DNA of 64,000 nucleotides from Cristatella mucedo (GCA_009760855.2 WPIO01000152.1:7501-71500), one strand, 5' to 3'; positions 1-12,127 are shown, counted from the stretch's first letter. Translations and numbers: made by a program. Notes: generated by a model not told the origin, from the letters alone.

Positions 1-560
1 TCTTCCTCTCTTTCAACTTTTTCTCCCACCTCGGTTTCTTCTTTTTTTCCTTCTTTCTTCTTCACCTTTTCTCCTCTTTCCACCTTTCTATCTTTCTTCC
101 CTTTTTTTTTTTCTCTCTTTTTCTTTCCTTTCCCCCTTCTTTTTCCTTCTTTTCTTCATCTTTTTCTTCTTTCTTTCTTCTTCACCTCTGTTCTCCCAAC
201 CCTCTTTTTTTCCTTTTTTTTTTCCTTCTTTTTCTTCTTTTCTTTCTTCACCTTTTTTCTCCCACCCTCTTCTTCCCTTTTTTTTTTTCCTCTTCTCTTT
301 TTTCTTTTTTTTCTTCTTCACCTTTTTCTCCCACCCTCTTTTTCTTCTTTTTTTCCTTCTTTTTCTTCTTTTTCTTCTTTTTCTTCTTTTTCTTCTTTTT
401 CTTCTTTTTCTTCTTCACCTTGTTCTCCCACCCTCTTTTTCTTCTTTTTTTCCTTCTTTTTCTTCTTTTTCTTCTTCACCTTTTTCTCCCACCCTCTTTT
501 TCTTCTTTTTTTCTTCTTTTTCTTCTTTTTCTTCTTCTTTTCCCACCCTCTTTTCTTCTG
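1..560. repeat. Pyrimidine (CTT)n tract with embedded minisatellite
   Basis: The + strand is almost pure pyrimidine, mostly TTC/TTTTTC units. A longer unit of roughly 60-100 bases is superimposed on it, each beginning with a variant of CACCTTTTTCTCCCACCC near 62, 182, 249, 320, 416 and 478. The Lys/Glu/Arg-rich and Phe/Leu-rich reading frames across it are products of the repeat, not genes. Confidence 0.9.
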
Positions 561-686
561 GTTTCACATGGTACTACAGACAGAAGGGTCCTAGCATATA
601 AGAATAATAAATAATAATACGATTTTTTCAAAGTACTCGGATAGAACTAATTGTCTGTCTATGTACTTTACTTATGCTGCAAAGGA

Positions 687-1079
<393 letters not shown>

Positions 1080-1084
<5 letters not shown>

Positions 1085-1190
1085 ATAATAATAATAATAA
1101 TACATTTGATATAGCACCCTCAGAGAAGTCAATCTCTTTCTAGACAAATATGGGCTTTACTTTTGCTGCAAAGTAAACACGACCAAATAG
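1080..1190 (-). mobile_element. LINE 3' end with (AAT)n tail
   Basis: A run of (AAT)n is followed by the reverse complement of the family's 3' hairpin (ACCCTCAGAGAAGTCAATCTC... type), then 'ttgctgcaaagtaaa'. This is the 3' terminus of the LINE family in minus orientation. It was apparently inserted into, or next to, the older LINE fragment on its left. Confidence 0.75.
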
Positions 1191-2943
1191 GTTGGCCAAA
1201 CCCATTTTTGGGTGTCTGGTTTACCATTTTCAGAGTCATGCTAGGTTTTTCTATACTGCACAGGTTAGTTTGATCGTCAATGAAGTCGAGAAAGCTTGCT
1301 GCCTTCCAAGTGCAAATATTAGCAAGACATGCTGCAAGACAGCATGGGTCAGTGGAGTGATTAATTTGAAGTGATTAGCTCTAAAAATCTGACTTGAACT
1401 TAACCAGCTAGGCTTGAGATTTTGGTATTCGAGTTTAGCTGGTCTTCCACAAGTCATTCCAGTGTCTTTGGTGGGTATGGCAGTAGAAAGACTTGGCAGA
1501 AATGCGTTTTAGCTTGTAAGTTTAGTGTTGCCCTTTTTAACAAGTGGCCTAACAATAGCCTTTTTTAGTCTGCAGGAACAAGACCTGATGCTAAGTACAT
1601 ATTTATTATGTTAGTTATACAAGGCAGCAGCAAAGCTATGCATCTCAGAAGGAGGGGTATGGGGTCCAGAAAGCTTGTACTCTTCTCAGACATGGGAGAT
1701 GAACTTGGTCATAAGTGGTTGGCTTGCTGTTGAACGTTGAAGTAATACAATGAGCTGAGGGTAATGAGTCCAGTAGGGATTTTACCCTGGGGAGAGACTC
1801 TCTGATTTTATCAATCTTGCTGACAAAGAAGCCAGAGAAGCTGTATTCTTGATTGTCACAAGATCACTACGTAGGGTCCTGACCTGGAAGCAGTTAAAGA
1901 GATGTTGATGCTCGACATCTGCATTTTTTTTTTATTGTGTATTTGTCTCCACTGTATTTTTATATAGCAGTTGTACTTGGCATTATTTATGATGTTTGCT
2001 GCCGTACAAACGTTAATCTAGACTGGTAGTTTTTCTACAAGGTCGGGTTTTTGTACTTGGTTGAGAAAAGCAAAAAAACCTTTCGATCCTCTAGCGCAGT
2101 TTAGTGGGGCGAGCCGCTAGCTAACTAATAGACTTGGCTTCCATTCCAGCATTTGTAACGTGCCCAGAAAGAGATTTAGTTCTCACAGGGTGCAATAAAG
2201 ATGTCTTATAAATATCAATATTTTAGCTTGGCCAGCCAGTGGGTACCTAGATAGATAGTATCTGAGGGCAAACTGACCTTATAAAAAAAAAACCTTGCAT
2301 AGGGCTGCATGAGAACGTGTGGATGCAATGGCAGAGCCTTTTATTGGGTACACCTGAACGAGTGTAGTAGGTAATCCGAGTTGGAGCTTTGTTCACGTGA
2401 TTTCCGGTAGATTCACCATGGATTCAAGTGGATTGCAGGGTATCGCAGTAGTAATAGGCCTTCGTCTTTGCTACCCATTTGCACGAGAATGTGCAAGCGA
2501 AATGGCACACAATTTAAATGTTCATTATAACGATCGTGTACCATGGTATTCGCTCGAAATTCGAGCTTTGCCGTCACCGATTTCCCGTCGATTGTTTGCT
2601 TCATTAGAGTGGATGGCATTGGATTGCATTACTTTGTAGTACCCTCGGTGCCCACGCATGTGGCTGCTTGTGTGGTTGTGCACGCGTGAGTGTGTGTGCA
2701 ATGTGCATCTGTATGTTAGGACTGAATTAATCGTTAATTTCTCGATACCTTGAATCTATCGCCCATCGATCATTCGTCTGGTTTCATGTTTGATAAGTCA
2801 GCACGAAAGGTGTCAATGGTTTGATTGATGGCTCGTTTCTCCTACAGCTAGGCATGCTAGGTAATGAGTGCCAGCCGCAGTGAATGGCACGGCTCGTCAA
2901 CACACTTACTTTATCGAACTCATCATTGACGTCTTGTCTCTAG
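1191..2943 (+). other. No gene recognised; presumed syntaxin-6 intron
   Basis: I find no exon of a known protein here. A decayed LINE 3' hairpin (GTGCCCAGAAAGAGATTTAGTTCTC...) sits near 2159-2195. Because 2944 is an acceptor-flanked internal syntaxin exon on the + strand and no earlier SNARE-motif exon is visible, this stretch is inferred to be intron. The short reading frames at 2397-2639 have no recognisable content. Confidence 0.4.
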
Positions 2944-3597
2944 GCTTCTTGACGAAATGGGCCATGAAAATGGACAACACGGGATCACGGCTTGACGGCA
3001 CGTAAAAAAGATAGCCAAGGTGACAAACATGGCTAGTGGTAAGTGCATATTTATTCTGAATGGTGCGCAAGGCTGGCTTTGCTGTGTGCATACCAAGGGA
3101 ATAGCCGTGCGTGCAGTGCACGAATGTCGCAATTTGGACCAGTAATGCTGGAATTCCTAATGCATATTGGCTTTTGTTCTTGTGTACCCACTGTTGTTAG
3201 TGAGTCGCAAATAACTTCTGGGTGACTGGGTCACAGCCTGGGGCTGGCAGCTGAAGCCTTACTTATGGCAACTTTGTTTGTTTCTTTGTTTTACTCTCTG
3301 CCACGTGTTGTTTTGTCTAAGCAGTCAGCATTGAATGACTGCAGGCATTTCTATAGCGATTGCAACTGTCATGGACTGCATTACCTCGGCACCTTACCTC
3401 GGCATCCTGCTGCTTCACCAGGTGCATATGCACTATACGTATGCAGTGTGCACGTGCAGAATACTTGTGTGGATGTCGGACACTATTTGGTACCGACTTC
3501 TCTGCTTTTGGAATTTGTAGATCGGCGACAGTGGTGTGCGATCGGTGTGCTTATCGTCGTGCTCATCATCGTCATCATCTTGTTAATCACATTGTAG
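2944..3597 (+). CDS. STX6: Syntaxin-6 family Qc-SNARE, last two exons (partial, frame breaks)
   Basis: Syntaxin-6 is a tail-anchored Qc-SNARE for fusion between endosomes and the trans-Golgi network. The last exon (3521-3597) encodes DRRQWCAIGV followed by a hydrophobic anchor, then TAG. The DRRQWCAI signature at the SNARE/membrane junction is characteristic of syntaxin-6/10. The penultimate exon (2944-3038) follows a CTCTAG acceptor and ends at a GTAAGT donor. It reads LLDEMGHE, then MDNTGSRLDGT, then KKIAKVTNMAS, matching the end of the SNARE motif. The phase joins correctly: a final G plus AT makes the Asp of DRRQW. The three segments lie in different frames, with one extra A near 2967 and one missing base near 3003, both beside A runs. 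Earlier exons lie off the left edge. The retained intron (3039-3520) rules out a processed pseudogene. A decayed copy or residual sequencing errors remain possible. Confidence 0.85.
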
Positions 3598-4162
3598 CAA
3601 ATGATCCCTGTTCCATAAGTCTCGCTCTTTTTTGGTACGTATTCCTTTTTTTTGGCCAAAAGCATCTGGTTTCACCAACTTATTGGTTAAACTCTGTGAG
3701 CTAAGAAGCTCAGCTTCTCTTTTTGGCTTGCTGCATTCTGCTTTTTCTCAGTCTGTGCGATCGCTATGCCTTACCATGCTTCTTGCTGTGTTACCCTGGT
3801 GATTCAGGGTGTGGCAGACAGAGCCTGTTCCACAGAGAAATCACTGCTGTAGGGTGAAGTATTCAGAAGTTCTTGTCCTGCTGCAGAAGCTACTCCATCA
3901 GATTTTGTAAGGTATTCTTGCCCTAGCTAAATCAAGCATGGTGACTTCATCACTCAGCAGATGGCCTTGGAGTTTAATTAAACCAAAAAATGACAAAATG
4001 CCCAACCTGTCAACAAAACAGACACATACACATATCACATAGTTATGTAAACGTCTTACTTTGGTAGATGGCACTGTAGTATTATTACTGGGCCACTTTA
4101 TGCTCAGGACCGCTGCAATTTCATGAGAAGCAATGGGAATGTTTGAAACTATTAAGTAGTTC
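3598..4162 (+). other. Probable 3' UTR / downstream of syntaxin-6
   Basis: This follows the syntaxin stop codon directly and has no reading frame of note. It is mixed-composition sequence. I see no convincing AATAAA signal before the SINE at 4163, so the transcript end cannot be placed. Confidence 0.4.
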
Positions 4163-4318
4163 AACGGCCTCTTTTGTATAGCAACAGAAGAGCCTTTATG
4201 GCTATCACCACCGCTTGCAGTAGCAATAAAAAATCGCCCACTACAGGATTCGAACCCATGACCTCGGGGCCAAGGTCGTGAAAAGCAACCATCTTATATA
4301 GTGAGCCACCACGGCTAC
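4163..4318 (-). mobile_element. tRNA-derived SINE
   Basis: Reverse-strand copy of the window's commonest SINE. Read on the minus strand it has a tRNA-like head with an A-box-like 'tggctcactat' segment, a 'cacgacctTGGcccc' inverted core and a B box (GGTTCGAATCC type). The body GGTGATAGCC...AAAGGCTCTTCTGT follows, ending in GGCCGTT. The same modules recur at 8073, 8818, 32701, 53578, 54362, 57992 and 61921. Confidence 0.85.
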
Positions 4319-6579
4319 CTAATCCTTACACCTGTCCTTTTCCAAATTAACAAAAATGGACTTGTCTCTCCGTTCACCCAGAATGATAGCCACCATGGCA
4401 AAATGCAACCTTCGGGTGTTCTGGCCATCGCAAAAAATTAATCTGTCATAAAATGTACTTAGTTTGACATAATTTAGTTCTACGTAGGAGCCACGGTTAA
4501 GATGTACGTTGAATCCTCTAGCTAAATTTCTGGTCAGATGCTGGGAGGCTCCGTTAATAGTCATCTGCATTTGGACTGGTAAGGATGTGTACGTTGTCAG
4601 AGACGTTATTGTCGGGTCAGATGACAAAGTATTTTTGTGACTAGTACATTGTGTTGTCCCACGTGATCAGATACATGTGCACAGCTGCTGATACATGTGT
4701 GTGTGTATGGACTGGGCTTAGCATTTTGTTTGGCAGCTTGCAGAATGCTTCTCTTTTTAAAGTTGCAACAGAGGTATTTTGTTTAATTGGCTCATAATTA
4801 GTATAAATAGTGTTACTTCCTGCTTACAAGCTTCTTAAAAGGGCTTGTGAACAAAAATGGGACTCAGATGTCATTTTTTTAGGAGGGTCGTTAAAAAAAG
4901 GACCTGGACATCTAGCGGGTGTGCTACTACTTATCGAATGTTCACCTACTCAATTTCAAATGTCGGCAACAAAAATTGTATGCCTGATCGTTGGCGCAGT
5001 GTGATCCTTCCACACACAGCTATGCTTTTGGCCAACGGAACGGCACTTTGTGGTCACGATAAAATAATATGCCTTAGTTTATTTTGTATTAATATGAAGC
5101 ATTAGTGAACCTTTTTTCACAAGTCCTTCAAGCATTGCTAAGTATCGGCGGTGTACAGTGGTTGATACTCAAGTTCTAACTCTCGAGTGTTAGTCGGGAT
5201 TTTTACCGGACTAACCACAAACTTTCATTTGCCGAATGCTTCTTGTGTGACTGGAGGTTACTAAATAGCAAGTAAAAAAAACTCACGTCTTAATTATGCT
5301 TTATGCATGGGAAAACGTGTGCAATACATGCATTGCGGTGCACATGCTCTCTATGCATAATTCATTAGTCTAGCGACGTTTGCCGAGTGTCGTTCGTTCA
5401 AAGATGGCGACTTTTTCTGCAGTGGGAACATTTTAATACAGTGTCTGGTTTTTTGCATCCATGGGGAAACAGTGCACACGGTCCGCCTTCCTTAACCCGG
5501 CGCTTCAATGATTACAATTGCCATCGCTCGGTTGGCTCTGTTGGGCTCTGCGGGGATTGTCTGCGAATCTATTCTTGCAGCCACTGGGTTGTAGCAGGAA
5601 CTGGCTGCAGCAGGAACCGGCTGCATCCTGGCATCGACGAAGCAGACCGAGTTGAAGTTGATCGCCGAAGCTGTTGGTAGCTTGTACTTGCATCCCTTGA
5701 ACGTACAGCATGTATCGAACGTACATCATGCCTGGTGCATCGGATCACTTTTTTTCACGGTCGCCACTGCATATCAGCGGCATCATGCGCTTACGATGCA
5801 GATGCCGCTTGTTGTGGCATGTCGCTGGCGCTGCCTCTGCTGCTGTCACCGAGGAGCAGCAGCAGCAACAGGGGATGAGGGCCATCATTATCACCACAGC
5901 TCCGGTCAGATCGACTCGTGTGCCAGGAAACGGCTGCCTTAGACTCAGTCAGTCGTCTAGTCACCCGACGACGGACGATGTCAGGGTACTCGGTCCGTGG
6001 GGCCTGCCAGCCCTAGCCAGCTTCGTTTGGCTTGATTCAATCGAGGTCTGCACAGATGGACCGAATTCCTGTCGCCTGCACTCCCACCTACCTGCCTTCG
6101 GAGCTTGTTCTTGTAGAGTGTGCAGGAGTCATGCCCAGGTGCAAGCCCATGTAACCGGCGCAAGAAGTCGCTCCGACTGCACCGTGCAGACCTCGTGCCG
6201 GCTATCGTAGTTTGTTCGTAGTCGGAAAGTCGCCATCGTTTTTGCACACGTGTCAGGTTGCACTTGGTAGCATCTGACTCATCTTAGCATGTTCGTGCTC
6301 AGCTCACATACCGTATCCCCAAGGATGCAGCAAGCAGGTGGTTGCTGTGACATCAGTTTCTTTTCTACTTTTATGCAGCCTCGGCTGTAGTCACAGTGTT
6401 TGGTAAGGATTCCTGTTGATTTGAATGACTGTTCTGACCTATGCCAACAAAGATGTACTGCTAAGCATGTGGCAGATGCCTGCTTGCCAACACAGGTGAG
6501 CAGTCCACTCTTTGCTTATTCTGCCATTGTGCAGATGAACATTTTTTGTGTCCGTTTGTATGTGTGTGCATGCACATGC

Positions 6580-6611
<32 letters not shown>

Positions 6612-8072
6612 GAGTGCATGGGCGTGCAATAATATGTGCCATTATTTTGACACCATGTACAGCTTCATTGAAACCTGTTGTCAATGAAGTAGCTTGTATC
6701 GCTAGCTGTGCCCGTATGGAGGCCTGCCATTGTCAGTTGTGCTGTGAGAGCAACGGCTGCACTACGTACACTGTGAGTCCTTTAAGACATTGTGGTGCCT
6801 TGATCTCAGCAGATTCGGCTGATTGTGCTGAAAAGCGAGTCTCTCCCAAATACACCCCGATCAGTATTTGTAGCTGTGCTAGAAGTGTACTAATGCTCTT
6901 ACCCACAGCACTAACAGCTACCATCACTGCCACACGTGCACAGGAGAGCAGGCTTGCTGAACCGACTGCAGCTTTGCTATTTATTGAGCTGCACTGTTCC
7001 AGCCCAAAATCAAATCGAGTCTCATTGGCTATGCTAGTGTTACAATAATGAACCCGTTGTCATTTTGAGGCTGCCTGTGGTCACCAAACTTTTTGGAATC
7101 GAACCGTTGGCTCAATAGTTGGCACGGGCTCGTGTGCCCTCTTTGTCACTCTTAGTCTATCAGAATAAGTACCAGAATCGCTCTTACCCCTACCCCCTTG
7201 AAAATGCAATAAGCTCGGTCCGGTTTAGATGTATAAGCCCGTGCATTTGGCCTTCGCCTAGCTCAATCCTACCCGGCGCCCCACATTTCAATTAAACAAT
7301 TAAATTCGGCGAGACCGGGAGCCTCCAACACCATGACTTACTCGGCCAACTTCTCCTACCCAAGAGCCCCGGTGACCCCTCGTCACCGAACATGCCATTG
7401 GTCAGACCCCGGCCTTGCCGGTGACCCTTACCGCATTACAGCCGTCCTGTCCCAGCCAACCGAACCTAGCCTGGGTACATTGCTAAGACAGTCGATAGCT
7501 GCTTACCCTGGCTAGAACTTTCAGACAACGGTAGGGGACAATTCAAAATATCTAAACATATAAAAAGTGACACTTGAGTAAAGTATATAACAATGCTGCT
7601 AGTTAAGTAGCAAACAATTTGAATCAAGTGGTTTCGTCTGTTAGTTAGGTTTGCTGCTGTATTGCTTTGGAAAAACGACAGCATACTACGGATCTCACGG
7701 TTAAACCTAATCTTAGACTGGGGAGATATGGGGCTCTAACTTCGTGACCCAGTGCCACGGTTTCAAGTCCTGCATCGGGTTTTTATTTTTGCCAGCCGCT
7801 AGTGGGGTCAGCGGTATTATATTAATGGAGCAGCTGATCATAAGCAGTAAATGCGTGGTATAAAGGCATTATGCTCATATGCTGGATCATCCAGATTCGG
7901 TTTGCGTAAACTCCACAACTTGGCCGTTAAGCTAGTGGATGCCGAAATGACTCACTCATTTAGGCTCAGCCTAAGCCTAAGCGAAAAACTAAGATCTGAA
8001 CCGGCACCGTGCACTGCTGCTTTTTGCTACGTGCCTGGCCTACTTTACTTGATGGCTGCCAAAAAGAGGTAG
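4319..8072. other. No gene recognised
   Basis: Contains many short overlapping frames but no conserved motif, splice-consistent exon series or mobile-element domain that I can identify. A short (TG)n tract lies near 6565-6612. 5380-6250 is somewhat GC-richer, which explains the overlapping frames there. It could be extended 3' UTR of the syntaxin gene or intergenic DNA. Confidence 0.5.
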
Positions 8073-8226
8073 GCTGATCTAACAGCCCCATTTATATAGC
8101 GACAGGAGATTCTTCATGGTCATTTGCACCGTTTGCAGTGGTCAAAAAAGGATCGACCACTGCAGGCCTCAAACCCACGACCACGGGTCATTATGACGGA
8201 GCACCTTGCCTGGGCTAAGACCCACG
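8073..8226 (-). mobile_element. tRNA-derived SINE (diverged copy)
   Basis: Minus-strand copy beginning (on +) with 'ctgatctaacagcccc' and ending in 'cttgcctgggctaagacc'. The B-box region is decayed (CTCAAACCC). The body is recognisable by alignment with the copies at 57992 and 61921. Confidence 0.8.
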
Positions 8227-8817
8227 TGTCTACATGTTGAAAGAGGGGTTGCCATAATCAATAAAAAGGAACGTTGCTGGTGCTGCTATTGCGCTCGAGC
8301 TTGTGCAATTGCAAAGAAGAAGGTAGACGATCGTGAGGCTAAAATTGAACTAGTGATGAAAGAGTGTTGCTGAGCGCTTACGGACGTTGAACTTATTGTC
8401 ATGTATTGGTGATTAAGGTGTCTTTTCAGCAGCTAGCATTAAAAGTCATCTTCGAGAGACTGCCTCCACAACTGGTGAGCATGTTCTGCCGGCCCTATCT
8501 AGGATTAGTGATTGTGACCTCACCGTTTACAAGTGTTCTTGTCATTGCTAAACTTTAGTACTGTTAATCAACACTGATAACAGTCATAATTTAACGAACC
8601 TTTAGCTTTTGTGGTGAATGCAGCTACCAGCTTGGTTTTTAACTCCAAACTATTCAATGAAGCGTCTTCTTTCTTTAACAAAGGGGCAGATATGTCTTCG
8701 ATTGATTAGCAGAAAAATGCATACTTTTATTTTGCCCACTAGCTCCGCGACGCTTACTACTCCGTAGCACCTAGCTAGTCTGCATAAGACAATAAATCGT
8801 TAGTTGTACCCTTCTTA
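8227..8817. other. No feature recognised
   Basis: Intergenic-looking sequence between two SINEs. I see no coding or RNA signature. Confidence 0.5.
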
Positions 8818-9097
8818 CATCCGGGTCTTAGCCCAGGAGGTAAGGTGCTCGCTCTTCACGATCCAGGTCGTGGATTTGAGTCCTGCTGTGGGTGATTCTG
8901 TATCGCCTACTGCAAGTGGTGGTGATAGCCGCAAAGGCTCTTCTGTCGCCTATATAAACGAGGCTGTTAAATTAACCAAGTATTTTTTATTTTACATAAA
9001 GACCCATCACGGCAGAAGCTTTGCTCTCAGATCAATAACCGTTGAAGTCATGTAAGGTGCTTAGAAAGAAACTTAGCTCTCTTAGGACGCCAAGGAA
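8818..9097 (+). mobile_element. Near full-length tRNA-SINE with LINE-type tail
   Basis: The plus-strand tRNA-like head starts near 'gggtcttagcccaggaggtaagg' (A-box region). It is followed by a B-box-like GGATTTGAGTCC and the SINE body GGTGATAGCCGCAAAGGCTC to about 8971. Further on, at 9055-9097, sits a hairpin of the LINE 3' end type (GGTGCTTAGAAAG...CTCTCTTAGGACGCC). This copy therefore appears to carry both the tRNA head and a tail shared with the LINE family. Confidence 0.7.
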
Positions 9098-10380
9098 ACG
9101 TTTTACCATTAATATCACCATTATTTCACAATTCTCATGACGACTCTTCATCTTCTTTCCTACTTCCGTCTCTGACACACAATAAACCGTCTGCGCTCCA
9201 CTGCTACTTCAATGTCACGCTCTGTGCCCGCATTACGAAAAATGCGATTGTTGTAAATCGCAGTTGCGTTTGAGATGAGTTCTCTTTTCTGTGTGGCGAT
9301 GTGCAATGCAGTGGTACGACTATGCGTAGCATCATGCCGTTTACGTTTCCATGACCACTCAAACTCGCGTTTTTTGTCTATTTGGGGAGGCTCCTCTTTC
9401 TCTGTATCATAATTTTTAAGTTACTTCTTTTGCGACGATTCTGTTGAGTTTGAAATTCAGAGAATGCAGTGCCAAGATCTTAGAGAACAAGCATGCCAAC
9501 CAACTTCGTTTATCTACGACCCTGCTACGGTTGCAGAATGGGCGTGTCTAAAGAGCGAATGGATTACATTTTCTTGTTCAAATTCACAGCAACTCAATGG
9601 TTCACTGTTTTTCGAAAGGAGGGCTCCCACAGAGCAAGTAGAGCAAGTGTGCTTGCACGAAAAGAGACACTGACCTGCGATTACTGGCCACGAACAAGGC
9701 GTAGTAAGTGGGCGTATGCTTCTAATAGACGTTGGATTGCGGACTGTGTATCTCATACTTCTCAGACTGCCCGACTCAATTTAAGGCAAAAGAAGGGTTT
9801 CGTGAGACGGTGCCAGAAATAAACCTGAAAAGTCGCAGTCCCGATTGCTCATACAGTGGTAAAAACGGAGTTATGTGGTGCCTCTTTGTTTTGTGCGTCA
9901 AATCGCATTCTCGATTGAGACCGTTTCAGGTGTCTATTCAGATAGAGCTAAAGCTGAAGGCCCTCGCCTGCCTCCGTCGAGTGAAGTGCTGATGACCTGA
10001 AAGTAGGAACAGCCGAGGATTTCTCGAGACTTATGGAGGCCCGTTGGTTTGCTGTGACGGCTTTTAGTGATAGAGACAAAGACCAGCTAGTACCGACTAC
10101 AGTAATATAGACGTCTGAAAATTATCAGTAGTCACGGATGCTATATCCTAAAGAGATTGTGAGGTCGAGCGTTCATACTGTAGCTGGTTGTGTTAGGTTT
10201 CCTTTACTACTCCTGCAGAGGACGGCCTTTATTTCAGGAGGGGTAATCAACAGATGGCGTACTAGAATAGCCAGCTTATGACGGCCAAAATATTTTTCCA
10301 GTTTCTTGAATTATGATATCTTGATGCCGGTTGTGACTCGATCCGCGATTAGACGGTATAAGAGGCCGGGTCGTGTAATA
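9098..10380. other. No gene recognised
   Basis: The longest frame (9493-9822, +) has no recognisable domain, and overlapping frames exist on the other strand. Nothing supports a gene or a repeat here. Confidence 0.5.
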
Positions 10381-11400
10381 GGCAGTCAGTAGCGCCGCAC
10401 TACAGCTCTAGTGAGGCAGCGGAGATGGCGGTCAGGCCATAGGGCAGGCGCGAGCTTGGCCGGAAGCTTTGTGCACGCCGGTCGGCATTTCAGGGGTGCT
10501 TGGGCGAGAGCGGCTGTAGTCAAAGCTCCTGCTGGACGCCCGTCACCCCGTCGTGGCTGTTGGACAGACTTTTGTACTGCACGCGGACTCGTTGCAAGAA
10601 GGTCCGGACGTTCTCAATTGCTGCCATGTTCCAGGCACCTGTCGGCAAACCTGCGTGCGTTAGCGCTGCACCTGCAAGTCATTAGCCGCCGCGACGCCAG
10701 GTTCAGGGCTTCGCCGGTTTGGGTCGTGCGTCGGCAAGCGCTCGAGCGCCGCTACGAGAGCTGCACTCGCCGGAAGAAGCCGCTACACCGCATTCGTGAC
10801 TGTGCAGAGAGAGAGAGAGACAGAGACAGACAGAGACAGATAGACAGAGAGAGACAGATAGACAGACAGACAGAGAGCGGTGCCCCATTTCATTGAGTGT
10901 AACGCTGCGAAGGAATCCTATCGGCCCGGCAGGTTCGCTAATGCATGCGTCTACAACGCGCGTTGAAATAACCAAAACTCGCTCTCGCGACGGCGGCGGC
11001 GGCGAAGGAGGCCGGGGTGCACACGAGCTGGCGCGCGTGCTGGCGGCCAACTAGCCACGCTACGGTACCGCTACTGCGTACATAGCTTACATCGCCACAA
11101 AGTTTTCCAACGGGGTAACGAAAGGCTGTCGTGCGCAAAGCAGCCTCAGGTACTAGCCCCGTATCAGGTAAGGCCAAACCGGTGCAAGTGGAAGCCCCCG
11201 AGGGAGGGGGTAGTCGCCATTACTGCAACGCCACCGCCGCCGCCAGCTGCGCCTCAGTCTACGCGCAAGCTGTGCTGCACGACTTTCCGAAGAACGACTC
11301 CCGGTCTCTTTTCCCGTCTGGCCGACCTCCCTTTACGTCGGTGACAGAGCTGGCTGGCGCAGGCTGCGGCAGTGGCAGTAGCCACCTCTTTTTGCCACTG
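10381..11400. other. GC- and CpG-rich segment
   Basis: Markedly GC-rich and CpG-rich compared with the surrounding AT-leaning DNA. It contains a (GA)/(GACA)n patch at about 10806-10877. Such segments in animal genomes often cover promoters or first exons, but no start codon plus donor can be chosen with confidence. The frames on both strands are what high GC content alone would give. Confidence 0.4.
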
Positions 11401-11407
11401 CTTTGAC

Positions 11408-11580
11408 CGCCGCCCCCCCCCCTTTGGGGGTCGAACGACCCTTTCGCAGGGGTCGCCTGATACCACCGGAAAACACGCACTTCCACATTTCGCACGCAAT
11501 AATTCTACGGTTGGGGTTGTCGCTACAACACGAGGACTGTACTATAGAGTAGCGGCGTTAGGAAAGGTTGAGAACCACAG
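11408..11580 (-). mobile_element. SPIN-like hAT MITE, copy 1
   Basis: Read on the minus strand it starts with a terminal sequence like CTGTGGTTCTCAACCTTTCC and aligns along its length with the copy at 49904-50102. Shared features are the CCTAA.GCCGC start, the AC.GTAGAAT.ATTG middle and the CGAAAGGGTCGTTCGACCCC near the far end. It is flanked by a near-perfect 8-bp duplication, GCTTTGAC (11400-11407) and GCTTAGAC (11581-11588). The size and lack of coding sequence indicate a non-autonomous hAT element. The far terminal repeat is eroded and carries a long G/C run. Confidence 0.8.
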
Positions 11581-11588
11581 GCTTAGAC

Positions 11589-11766
11589 CAAAGCATGCAA
11601 CTGCCGCCGTGGCTGCCACGGCTGCCCACTCTGCCGTAGAGCCCGAAGCCTTCGCCGGAGCGGCGCCAGCGCCTTCTCAGCCCCGGAGCCTCTCCGGTGA
11701 AGTCGGGCGGCGGCGGCGTTCTCTGACGCCGAGCCCGCAGCAGCTGCCGCCCGTAGCATCGACCCC

Positions 11767-11807
<41 letters not shown>

Positions 11808-12121
11808 AGGTGGCGGCGGCGGCGGAGCTCTCAGCCTTCTTCGGCGTTCTTCTAACCGTCGTTTCCGCCGTCCCCCCAATATCCGTCGTGGTCAATGACG
11901 TAATCGATGTAGACTCACCATTGTGTGGGGGGGGCGTGGGGCACGGAAGGTTAACGGGCGAAAACGTGCACGTAGTGCGCCGATAGAAAGCCACGCGACG
12001 AACCTCTCCACAATAGTAAATGGATAATATAAATAAATGGACATCGCGACGAGCAGTGATCGCTGGCTGCTCGGTCCTCGTACAACTCACACGTGTGTAG
12101 GGGGGAGAGCAAGAGCGTTAC
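11589..12121. other. GC-rich segment with (CTG)n repeat
   Basis: GC-rich to about 11990, with an uninterrupted trinucleotide run of about 13 units (GCTGCTG...) at 11769-11806. It reads as poly-Ala on +, or poly-Gln/poly-Ala on -. Long frames exist on both strands (for example 11372-11986 + and 11677-12090 -), so no strand can be preferred. This could be a low-complexity exon or 5' UTR of an unidentified gene. Confidence 0.4.
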
Positions 12122-12127
12122 ATCAGC

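Noticed and set aside
2397-2639. 80-aa plus-strand frame upstream of the syntaxin exons
   Set aside because: It has no similarity to the syntaxin-6 N-terminal or SNARE regions, and no fitting donor was found.
3265-3597. 110-aa frame starting MATLFVSLFYSL and ending in the syntaxin anchor
   Set aside because: Only the last 25 residues match syntaxin-6. The upstream part is intron before an acceptor at 3520, and the phase joins the exon at 2944-3038.
9493-9822. 109-aa plus-strand frame
   Set aside because: It has no motif, and overlapping frames on both strands have similar length. Nothing supports coding.
11372-11986. 204-aa plus-strand frame with poly-Ala
   Set aside because: It crosses a hAT MITE and its target duplications, so it cannot be one conserved exon, and equally long frames exist on the minus strand.
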